Source: an uncultured Kineothrix sp. (lineage in GTDB: Bacteria > Bacillota > Clostridia > Lachnospirales > Lachnospiraceae). From it: a stretch of DNA of 30,345 nt. The stretch's first letter is position 1. Each line of letters starts with the position of its first letter. The position numbers and the translations under genes were made by a program. The notes under the pieces were generated by a model, which saw only the letters and a program-made list of their open reading frames with translations, did not search any database and had not been told where the DNA came from. This document shows, piece by piece, positions 23,732-30,345 of the stretch. The stretch is from the NCBI GenBank assembly GCA_910587275.1, contig CAJUMD010000033.1:1-30345 (forward strand). The letters are read 5' to 3'.

Positions 23732-25321
23732 ATGTCTTATACAGCGTTGTACCGGAAGTTCCGTCCGCAGGATTTTGAAAGCGTAAAAGGACAGGAACAT
23801 ATTGTAACCACATTAAGGAACCAAATAAAAACAGGGCGTATCGGGCACGCATATCTTTTCTGCGGGACGCGGGGAACGGGAAAAACTTCGGTAGCGAAAT
23901 TGTTTGCGAAAGCCGTAAACTGTGAAAACCCGTCGGAAGGAAGTCCCTGCGGGGAATGTGTGCTCTGCCGGGCGATTGCGTCGGGCGCAAGTATGAATGT
24001 CATTGAGATTGACGCCGCTTCCAACAACGGTGTGGACAATATCCGTGAAATCGTGGAGGAAGTGGCATATTCCCCTGCAGAGGGAAAATATAAGGTTTAT
24101 ATCATAGATGAAGTTCATATGCTTTCCATAGGGGCATTTAACGCACTGTTAAAAACATTGGAGGAACCGCCGTCTTATGTGATTTTCATACTGGCGACGA
24201 CGGAAGTGCATAAGATTCCGGTGACAATTCTCTCCCGGTGCCAACGGTATGATTTTAAACGGATTACCATAGACACCATTGCGGACCGCCTGCGGGAACT
24301 GATGCAGAAGGAGGACATCGCGGCGGAGGAAAAGGCGCTGCGCTATATCGCCAAGACGGCGGACGGCTCCATGCGTGATGCCCTGAGCCTCCTGGACCAG
24401 TGCATTGCATTCCATTACGGGGAAGAACTGACGTATGACAAGGTGTTGGATGTGCTTGGCGCAGTGGATACGGCGGTGTTTGGCAGGCTGTTTGAACTGG
24501 TGCTCGCGGCGGATGTCACGGGATGCATCGGGCTTTTGGAGGAAATGGTCATCCAGGGAAGGGAACTTTCCCAGTTTGTCAGCGATTTCACATGGTATCT
24601 GCGCAATCTCCTTTTGGTGTTAAGCTCGGACGGTGATTCCGGTATTGAGGATGCCGTCGGCGTATCCACGGAGAACCTTGCAAGGCTGCGGGAAGAGGCG
24701 GAAAGGACGGATATGGATACCGTAATCCGTTATATCCGCATTTTCTCCGAACTTTCCGGGCGCATCCGTTATGCGTCGCAAAAGAGGATATTAATTGAAG
24801 TGGCATTGATTAAGTTGTGCAGGCCGGGCATGGAGACTGATACGCAGTCCCTGCTCGGTCGTGTGCGGGATTTGGAGAAAAAATTGGAAAACGGCATAGT
24901 GGCGGTACCGGCACAGGGAAGTGGAGGGGCATCGTCCGGTTCGGTGCAGGGAGCATCCCAGCCGCCCGTTCCGCGCAGGGCAGAACTGCCAAAGGCAGTG
25001 CCTGAGGATGTAAGGGCGGTGGCAGGGCGCTGGAATACCATTGTGGCGGATATGGCACAGCCCATGAAAACTTATATGAAGGGAGCACGTTTAAGTTTGG
25101 GTGCGGACGGCAGACTGGTAATCGTTGTGGAGGACGGAATGGCTTCCGACTACTTAAAAAACCAGGAGAATAAGGAACAGCTTAAGCGTATGATTTCCGA
25201 ATCTGCCCAGAAAGAGATGGAAATTGAGGTTCAGAGCGTGGAAAGCGGCAGGGAGTATGACGGGGCTTATATTGATTTAAGTGATATCATTCACATGGAA
25301 ATCGAAATCGAGGAAGAATGA
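23732..25321 (+). CDS. dnaX: DNA polymerase III subunit gamma/tau
   Basis: 529 residues; clamp-loader ATPase of the replisome. Walker A GTRGTGKTS (45-53), a zinc site C64/C73/C76/C79, Walker B VYIIDEVHM (122-130), sensor LATTEVHKIP and the SRC finger ILSRCQRYDF, then the collar and tau-like C-terminus (after about 390 an Ala/Gly/Pro/Ser linker, then the C-terminal domain). ATG 23732 with AGAGGT upstream is preferred over GTG 23729. An A6 run (24878-24883) lies near the domain end, but no standard slippery heptamer or hairpin is seen, so a separate gamma form is not predicted. It sits between pfk and ybaB in one likely operon. Confidence 0.95.
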   Translation: MSYTALYRKFRPQDFESVKGQEHIVTTLRNQIKTGRIGHAYLFCGTRGTGKTSVAKLFAKAVNCENPSEGSPCGECVLCRAIASGASMNVIEIDAASNNGVDNIREIVEEVAYSPAEGKYKVYIIDEVHMLSIGAFNALLKTLEEPPSYVIFILATTEVHKIPVTILSRCQRYDFKRITIDTIADRLRELMQKEDIAAEEKALRYIAKTADGSMRDALSLLDQCIAFHYGEELTYDKVLDVLGAVDTAVFGRLFELVLAADVTGCIGLLEEMVIQGRELSQFVSDFTWYLRNLLLVLSSDGDSGIEDAVGVSTENLARLREEAERTDMDTVIRYIRIFSELSGRIRYASQKRILIEVALIKLCRPGMETDTQSLLGRVRDLEKKLENGIVAVPAQGSGGASSGSVQGASQPPVPRRAELPKAVPEDVRAVAGRWNTIVADMAQPMKTYMKGARLSLGADGRLVIVVEDGMASDYLKNQENKEQLKRMISESAQKEMEIEVQSVESGREYDGAYIDLSDIIHMEIEIEEE

Positions 25322-25387
25322 CGGAAAGGCAGGAAAACATGCAGACACGGTTTTCACGTGCCAAACAATAGGAGGATGGATTGAATC

Positions 25388-25738
25388 ATGGCAAAAAGAG
25401 GCGGATTTCCGGGCGGTATGCCAGGTAACATGAATAATCTGATGAAGCAGGCACAGCGTATGCAGCGTCAGATGGAAGAAAACCAAAAGGAAATGGAAAC
25501 AAAGGAATTTACGGCAGCGGCAGGCGGAGGCGCCGTGGAAGTGACGGTAACGGGGAAGAAGGAAATCGTGAGGGTGAAACTGTCCGAGGAAGTGGTGGAC
25601 CCCGAAGACATCGAGATGCTGGAAGATTTAATTGTTGCGGCGGCAGGCGAAGCGCTCCGCAAAGCGGATGAGGCAAATGCCGAAATCATGAATAAAATGA
25701 CCGGGGGGCTGGGTCTTGGAGGAGGCTTTCCCTTCTGA
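25388..25738 (+). CDS. ybaB: YbaB/EbfC family nucleoid-associated protein
   Basis: 116 residues; small dimeric DNA-binding protein. A Gly/Met-rich start (RGGFPGGMPGNMNNLMKQAQ) is followed by a helix RMQRQMEENQKEMETKEFTA, the strand region GGGAVEVTVTGKKEIVRVKL, and the helix with DPEDIEMLEDLIVAA. It closes with NKMTGGLGLGGGFPF. AGGAGG precedes ATG 25388. Its stop overlaps the recR start (TGATG), so both are coupled. The dnaX-ybaB-recR order is widely conserved in bacteria and points to replication-linked repair. Confidence 0.95.
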   Translation: MAKRGGFPGGMPGNMNNLMKQAQRMQRQMEENQKEMETKEFTAAAGGGAVEVTVTGKKEIVRVKLSEEVVDPEDIEMLEDLIVAAAGEALRKADEANAEIMNKMTGGLGLGGGFPF

Positions 25739-26334
25739 TGGATTTATACAGCGGACACATTAATAAATTGATAGACGAACTGGCGGGACTTCCCGGAATT
25801 GGGGCAAAATCGGCGCAGAGATTGGCGTTCCACCTGATTAACATGCCGAAAGAACGTGTGGAACGGCTGGCGAAAGTCATCGTGGAAGCGAAAGAGAATG
25901 TCAGGTACTGCAAAGAATGTTTCACCCTTACGGATCAGGAACTTTGTCCGGTCTGTGCCAATGAGAAGCGGGATCACGGCACGATTATGGTGGTGGAAAA
26001 TACCCGTGACCTTGCGGCTTACGAAAAGACCGGCAAATATACCGGCGTATACCATGTGCTGCATGGCGCCATTTCCCCCATGCTCGGAATAGGGCCGGGG
26101 GATATCCGGCTGAAAGAGCTGATGACCCGGTTGGAAGGGGAAATCGGGGAAGTCATTATCGCTACCAACTCCAGCCTGGAGGGTGAGACTACGGCAATGT
26201 ACATCGGAAAACTGATTAAGCCCACGGGAATCCGGGTGACGAGAATCGCCAGCGGGGTTCCCGTGGGCGGTGATTTGGAATATATCGATGAAGTGACCCT
26301 GCTGCGAGCATTGGAGGGCAGGACACAACTGTAG
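25738..26334 (+). CDS. recR: Recombination protein RecR
   Basis: 198 residues; works with RecF/RecO to load RecA on gapped DNA. A helix-hairpin-helix LPGIGAKSAQRLAFHLI (18-34) is followed by the C4 zinc finger (CKECFTLTDQELCPVC). A Toprim domain starting ICVVE-like as IMVVENTRDLAAYEKTG and VYHVLHGAISPMLGIGPGDI completes it, with GVPVGGDLEYIDEVTLLRAL at the end. ATG 25738 shares a base with the ybaB stop. galM follows 27 bases later. Confidence 0.97.
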   Translation: MDLYSGHINKLIDELAGLPGIGAKSAQRLAFHLINMPKERVERLAKVIVEAKENVRYCKECFTLTDQELCPVCANEKRDHGTIMVVENTRDLAAYEKTGKYTGVYHVLHGAISPMLGIGPGDIRLKELMTRLEGEIGEVIIATNSSLEGETTAMYIGKLIKPTGIRVTRIASGVPVGGDLEYIDEVTLLRALEGRTQL

Positions 26335-26361
26335 GAAAGGTAAAGCATAGGGAGGATTACC

Positions 26362-27474
26362 ATGGAAGAAAACAGAAGGAACGGGATAAAGGAAGGCATC
26401 AAAGAAGATGTTAAAAATGATGGCATAAAAATAGAAAAAACGGTATTTGACACCATGAAGGACGGCACGCAGATTTTCCTGTACAGTTTGGAAAACGGCA
26501 AAGGGATGAAGGCGCAGGTTATCAATTACGGTGCGATTCTGGTCCGTTTATTTGTGCCGGATAAAAACGGGAGATCGGAAGACGTTGTGCTGGGCTATGA
26601 TAATTTGGACGGATACTATGTAAACGGCGCTAATTACGGAGCGACCATCGGACCGAATGCTAACCGTGTGGCGGATGCCCGGTTTACGTTGGACGGAGTG
26701 ACGTATCAATTGGATGTGAACGACGGACCGAACAACCTGCACAGTCATGCGGATCTCGGTTACCATAAGAGGGTTTGGAAAGCAGTGGAAGGAACGGACT
26801 GCGTAACGTTTGAACTGGAAGGCGCGGATGGGGAGATGGGGTTTCCGGGCAACAAGAAGGTCCGGGTGACTTATACCCTGACCGGGGAAAACGAATTGAA
26901 AATCCATTACCATGCCACCAGTGACAGACGCACCATTATTAATATGACTAACCATAGCTATTTTAATTTGGCAGGGCATGATGCAGGCAATATTTACAAT
27001 CATATTCTGACCCTTCATGCGGCGAATTATACGCCTGTGGTGGCAGGCTCCATTCCTACCGGGGAAATCGCTCCCGTTGCGGGAACGCCCATGGATTTTA
27101 CTTCGCCGAAAAGAATCGGGGATGAAATCGATGCGGATTTTGGGCAGCTTAAACTTGCAGGCGGTTATGACCACAACTGGGTACTGGACGGCGGGGAAGG
27201 CAGACTGCGCCTGATTGCCACGGTGGAAGAACCGTCAAGCGGCAGAGTGATGGAAACATATACCGATTTGCCCGGCGTACAGTTCTATGCCGGCAATTCC
27301 CAAACGGAAGAACCGGGAAAAGGCGGGGCGGTTTACGGAAAAAGGACAGGACTGTGCCTGGAAACTCAGTATTATCCGGATACGGCGAACGAGCCGGGAT
27401 TTCCTTCTGCAATATTCGGACCGGACCGGGCATACGATACTGTTACGGTATACCGGTTCCGGACAGCGGAATAA
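26362..27474 (+). CDS. galM: Aldose 1-epimerase (galactose mutarotase)
   Basis: 370 residues, cytoplasmic; interconverts alpha and beta anomers of galactose or glucose. Family motifs: VINYGAILVRLFVPDKNG, GATIGPNANRVADARF with the Asn-Arg pair, GPNNLHSHADLGYHKRVW with a substrate histidine, NMTNHSYFNLAGH with the catalytic histidine, YDHNWVLD, and GLCLETQYYPD with the catalytic glutamate. A Lys/Glu-rich extension of about 25 residues precedes the core. GGGAGG stands before ATG 26362. It probably rides on the recR transcript. It may aid galactose use after GH112 cleavage, but the genes lie 9 kb apart and no other galactose gene is near. Confidence 0.93.
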   Translation: MEENRRNGIKEGIKEDVKNDGIKIEKTVFDTMKDGTQIFLYSLENGKGMKAQVINYGAILVRLFVPDKNGRSEDVVLGYDNLDGYYVNGANYGATIGPNANRVADARFTLDGVTYQLDVNDGPNNLHSHADLGYHKRVWKAVEGTDCVTFELEGADGEMGFPGNKKVRVTYTLTGENELKIHYHATSDRRTIINMTNHSYFNLAGHDAGNIYNHILTLHAANYTPVVAGSIPTGEIAPVAGTPMDFTSPKRIGDEIDADFGQLKLAGGYDHNWVLDGGEGRLRLIATVEEPSSGRVMETYTDLPGVQFYAGNSQTEEPGKGGAVYGKRTGLCLETQYYPDTANEPGFPSAIFGPDRAYDTVTVYRFRTAE

Positions 27475-27566
27475 GAAGTCCGCTGCCGGATGCAGGAAAA
27501 ATCCGTAGGGTCGAAAAAAAGCGCGGCCGTCTCGACACATTGCGATAAAAACATTTCCTCCGCAGG

Positions 27567-27575
27567 TGGTATAAT
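27567..27575 (+). promoter_or_regulatory. Extended -10 promoter of the 246-residue membrane protein
   Basis: TGGTATAAT (TG at 27567-27568, TATAAT 27570-27575). No -35 box is seen at the right spacing; TTGCGA (27540-27545) is 24 bp away. Confidence 0.6.
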
Positions 27576-27601
27576 AGTGGCACCGGAAAGGAGGGATGGG
27601 T

Positions 27602-28342
27602 ATGGCTCTGCCAAAAGCGGTCAGGCTGGTCGGGACGGTGGGACAGGCGGAAAAAGTCTATGTGGAAGATTATGTACTCCAATACCTGACGATTTGTGAG
27701 GAAGAAACGGAATCCGGTGGGGAAACCGTTTTGTACGGAAGAAAAGAGAGGGAAGGCAAGACACGGGCCTACCTGATATACGGAATATACCGCCAGACGG
27801 GACAAGACCGACCGGAAAAAAAGCTCCATGGAAAATACGGCAGGTTAGGATACATAAACCCCGAAACCGGCGCCATTGTCCTTGACGATTGGGGAGAGGG
27901 GAGGACGCTGGAGGGGTATTATGTTTTTTACGATGCCGATGAGAAGATGAAGGATTTTTTGGGGGACTGCTACGAAAGGCAGCTACGGCTCCAAAACAGG
28001 AAGAAGATGCGGACGGATTCCGGACAGCCGGATGAAGGAGGCATGGAGACGCCGGGGAAAAAGAAACAGCCGGAAGGTACCGGATGGCAGGAAGCGGAAA
28101 GCATGGAAGCGGCGGACCGGAGGATGGCGTCAGGTCGTGCACCGGCGGAATTGGTGGCGCTTTGCAGGGCGGATGGGGACAGGGAGAGGATGCGTTCTCC
28201 CTTTCTTTGGATACGGATGGCGGTTTTGTGTATTTTTATTGTCTTCTGTGCGATAGCAGTGACGACGGTCAATGGTTTTGACAAGCTCAATGACTTTATC
28301 CAAACGGCGGTTTTGGCGGGGGAGCTGATGGACAATCCGTAA
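27602..28342 (+). CDS. Single-TM protein of unknown function with a possible JAB/MPN-like N-terminus
   Basis: 246 residues. ATG 27602 is chosen because AAGGAGG (27588-27594) is 7 bases away; ATG 27596 is too close. Residues about 15-120 hold EKVYVEDYVLQYL, strands with LYGRKEREGKTRAYLIYGIY, and a later DGLEGYYVFYDA-like end (LEGYYVFYDA), a layout that weakly recalls JAB/MPN domains, though the zinc motif is not seen. A Lys/Glu/Gly-rich low-order linker (about 130-198) leads to a membrane helix (201-223) and a short tail. It therefore seems to face the cytoplasm on a tail anchor. Its neighbours are a DUF5711 and a CvpA-family gene, both also membrane proteins; together they may form an envelope module. 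Confidence 0.65.
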   Translation: MALPKAVRLVGTVGQAEKVYVEDYVLQYLTICEEETESGGETVLYGRKEREGKTRAYLIYGIYRQTGQDRPEKKLHGKYGRLGYINPETGAIVLDDWGEGRTLEGYYVFYDADEKMKDFLGDCYERQLRLQNRKKMRTDSGQPDEGGMETPGKKKQPEGTGWQEAESMEAADRRMASGRAPAELVALCRADGDRERMRSPFLWIRMAVLCIFIVFCAIAVTTVNGFDKLNDFIQTAVLAGELMDNP

Positions 28343-28409
28343 TATTCCGTGGCAGCCCGCATGGCGTTTGCGGAAGGATGGGGAAGTTGGGAAACCCTTG
28401 TGAAAAGAA

Positions 28410-28438
28410 TTGAAGCCGTTCTTTAAGTATGTTAAAAT
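28410..28438 (+). promoter_or_regulatory. Promoter of the DUF5711-cvpA pair
   Basis: TTGAAG (28410-28415), 17-bp spacer, TAAAAT (28433-28438), with a TG one base before the -10 box (extended -10). The leader is about 60 bases. Confidence 0.75.
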
Positions 28439-28499
28439 AAAAAAATCATGCGGATAAAGTGCCGGTCCATGGGACAGGCAGTACGGAAATGGAGACAAG

Positions 28500-29705
28500 A
28501 TGGCAAGTGTCAGGGAGTATCTGCGAACCAAAGGGAAAAGGGAGAGAACGGGGCGCAGAATTAATTATAAAGAAAGAATCAGGGGACACAAACTGACCAT
28601 TTTTTACCGGTTCGTCCTTGGAATTGTATTGGTGGCTGCGGTAGCGGCGATGGCGGTTGTGGGCTGGCAGAACAGGGAATATTCGGAAGGCGTCGTCATA
28701 AGCTCCACGCCGGTTTCCAAGGTGGCGGCATCTTCTTACCTGCAGCTCGGTAATAATATCCTTACTTACAGCAAGGATGGCGCCAACTGTATGGACAGCA
28801 GAGGTGTCGTGCTGTGGAACCAGACGTATGAAATGCAGAATCCGATGATAGACATCAACGGTTCCGTGGTGGCAATCGGGGACTATAACGGGCGGACTAT
28901 TTACGTGATGGATGCTTCGGGAAACCGGGGGGAGATTACCACGAACCTTCCGATACGCAGATTCCGTGTTTCGGCGAATGGCATCGTGGCGGTTATTTTG
29001 GATGATGCACGGGTAACAAGGATTCATCTGTACGATGCGGCGGGAAATGAACTGGTGGAAAGCGAGACAACGATGGAGCAGACGGGTTATCCCATAGACA
29101 TCAGTATTTCACCGAGCGGGGAACTGCTTGCCATATCTTATTTTTATGTGGGCAGCGGTAGCATGAAATCCTCCATCGCTTTCCACAATTTCGGCGAAGT
29201 CGGACAGAACCTGTCTTCCGACCGTTTTGTAAGCGGATACGATTATCCGGGAAATGTGGTGCCTTTCTTACGGTTTATGAACAGTGATACCGTGTTTGCG
29301 GTGTCGGACGACCGTATCATCTTCTTTTCCGGGAATGAAAAACCCTTAAGCGCGGCGGAAAATTTCCTGAATGAAAAAGTACAGGGCATTTTTTACAGCG
29401 ACCAGTATGTGGGGCTGGTATTCCTGAATACGGAAGGTAACGGAAGATACCGCCTGGATATCTATGACGGGACGGGAAGCCTGGTAAACAGCAAAGGTTT
29501 TGACATGGACTATACGAATATCATTTTCGATGGGGACGAATATATTATATACAGTGGCACAGAGTACAGCATTAATAATGTACACGGGGTGGAGCGTTTT
29601 ACGGGAAAATTTGACGAAACCGTGTATTTATTCATGCCGACCCAAAAGAGGAACCGGTTCCTTATGATGACGCAGGATGCCATGCAGATAATGGAAATGA
29701 AATAG
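28500..29705 (+). CDS. DUF5711 family membrane-anchored beta-propeller-like protein
   Basis: 401 residues. A very basic N-terminus (REYLRTKGKRERTGRR) precedes a single membrane helix (about 35-56), so the bulk lies outside the cell. The outer part has repeated four-strand units resembling a WD40/PQQ-type beta-propeller: NILTYSKDGANCMDSRGVVL, VVAIGDYNGRTIYVMDASG, IVAVILDDARVTRIHLYDAAG, ISPSGELLAISYFYV, VFAVSDDRIIFFSG and similar. This matches DUF5711 proteins found across Lachnospiraceae, function unknown. GGAGA precedes ATG 28500. The CvpA-family gene follows 11 bases later in the same transcript. Confidence 0.85.
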   Translation: MASVREYLRTKGKRERTGRRINYKERIRGHKLTIFYRFVLGIVLVAAVAAMAVVGWQNREYSEGVVISSTPVSKVAASSYLQLGNNILTYSKDGANCMDSRGVVLWNQTYEMQNPMIDINGSVVAIGDYNGRTIYVMDASGNRGEITTNLPIRRFRVSANGIVAVILDDARVTRIHLYDAAGNELVESETTMEQTGYPIDISISPSGELLAISYFYVGSGSMKSSIAFHNFGEVGQNLSSDRFVSGYDYPGNVVPFLRFMNSDTVFAVSDDRIIFFSGNEKPLSAAENFLNEKVQGIFYSDQYVGLVFLNTEGNGRYRLDIYDGTGSLVNSKGFDMDYTNIIFDGDEYIIYSGTEYSINNVHGVERFTGKFDETVYLFMPTQKRNRFLMMTQDAMQIMEMK

Positions 29706-29716
29706 AGGGAAAACAA

Positions 29717-30202
29717 GTGAATGTATTGGTTCTCATTTTTATCTTACTTATGATATGCGGAATCCTGAAAGGATTCAAAAGCGGCTTCGTTAAAGAAGTG
29801 GGCGGGGTGGTATCGCTGTTTATGGCGCTTGTCGTGCTGTCCGTCGTATTCCTGCTTTTGGCAAGTATTTGGGAAAAAAACACGAAAACCCTGGTGGCAT
29901 CCATCGTATTGCTGGTTTTTGCGGGCATCCTTTACCGTTTGGTCAGTGTCGTGATGAAATCGGTGGAGACTCTTGCCAAACTGCCGCTTATTAGCATAGT
30001 GAACCGGCTGTTCGGTGGAGCGGCTGGGGCATTGGAGATATTGATTCTGTTTTGGATTATGTATATGGTGATGGAAGGACTCCCAATGGGAAGGTTTGGG
30101 GATCAGGTCATGGATTGGACGAAAGAGAACGTCATCCTTTTCCATGTATACCAAAAGAATTATATTGCGAACTGGATTGTCGGCCTGAAAGGAGTTCTGT
30201 AA
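29717..30202 (+). CDS. cvpA: CvpA family membrane protein
   Basis: 161 residues with four hydrophobic helices (about 1-20, 27-50, 58-80 and 97-118). It starts at GTG 29717 behind AGAGGGA. The first loop GILKGFKSGFVKEVGGVVS is the CvpA family motif. CvpA was named for colicin V production and is linked in several bacteria to envelope integrity and bile or host-stress tolerance; the exact role is not known. It lies directly after the DUF5711 gene, and the pair is probably one operon. The chain is complete, ending before the AT-rich end of the window (30203-30345), where I see no further gene. Confidence 0.85.
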   Translation: MNVLVLIFILLMICGILKGFKSGFVKEVGGVVSLFMALVVLSVVFLLLASIWEKNTKTLVASIVLLVFAGILYRLVSVVMKSVETLAKLPLISIVNRLFGGAAGALEILILFWIMYMVMEGLPMGRFGDQVMDWTKENVILFHVYQKNYIANWIVGLKGVL

Positions 30203-30345
30203 ATTTTTATGGAATGGTTTGGCTTTTTCCGATGGGGGAGGCGTTGGCTGCAGCGGGGGCGTTGATGTTTCTGACCGAATAAATTGTGGTTGGAATGGTC
30301 GGAATCTACAATATATAGTTCTGAAAAAAATAATCAAAAAATATT

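Noticed and set aside
24878..24883. A6 run in dnaX as a gamma/tau slippage site
   Set aside because: The in-frame context is GAG AAA AAA TTG, not a standard slippery heptamer, and no hairpin follows.
27509..27536. Hairpin GTCGA...TCGAC after galM as a terminator
   Set aside because: Only 5 bp of stem and no T run.
30210..30266. 18-codon Trp/Arg-rich ORF after cvpA
   Set aside because: Too short, no ribosome site, and likely chance; peptide-like composition alone is not enough.

Overview
The window looks like a chromosomal segment from a gut Lachnospiraceae-type Firmicute (class Clostridia). The evidence is strong AGGAGG ribosome sites, sigma-A promoters, a SpoIID/LysM spore-type protein, a DUF5711 protein, a mucin/milk-glycan disaccharide phosphorylase (GH112), an oleate hydratase and a clostridial-style dnaX-ybaB-recR block. 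I see no phage, insertion sequence, CRISPR array or rRNA. Genus-level assignment is not possible by reading alone.

Bases 1-3200 form a decaying accessory zone. A YdeI-like fragment (126-275), a dihydrofolate-reductase-like gene with an internal deletion (1443-1859, minus) and an MBL-fold gene with a frame-breaking deletion (2594-3179) lie among three intact small genes: a B12-dependent methionine synthase activation-like protein, an 8-cysteine mini-protein and a NifX/NifB-type protein with a His/Cys tail. Two 18-bp direct repeats exactly 33 bp apart sit just upstream of the promoter of the last.

Bases 3200-8700 hold a lipoprotein, a convergent SpoIID-PGB-PGB-LysM-LysM protein (minus), a TauE/SafE permease and a type I glutamine synthetase.

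Bases 8700-14732 carry a C-terminal scrap of a BlaI/MecI repressor (minus), then a seven-function nickel operon: fused larMN, larQ and larO (ECF nickel importer) followed by larB, larC and larE (nickel-pincer nucleotide cofactor synthesis). LarC is one unbroken reading frame with a 17-histidine insert, and LarE has three candidate cluster cysteines. No larA racemase lies in the window, so the cofactor must serve an enzyme encoded elsewhere.

Bases 14733-22300 hold a two-TM protein preceded by a possible 28-codon coupled ORF, a stand-alone GH112 phosphorylase behind a terminator-like hairpin, a chemotaxis receptor, a TetR regulator and an oleate hydratase. The oleate hydratase leader has a 12-bp inverted repeat that would bury its ribosome site.

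Bases 22300-30345 hold tRNA-Ser(CGA) (minus), then a run of pfk, dnaX, ybaB, recR and galM. A perfect 18-bp palindrome lies next to the pfk promoter. A membrane protein of unknown function, a DUF5711 beta-propeller protein and a CvpA-family protein close the window.
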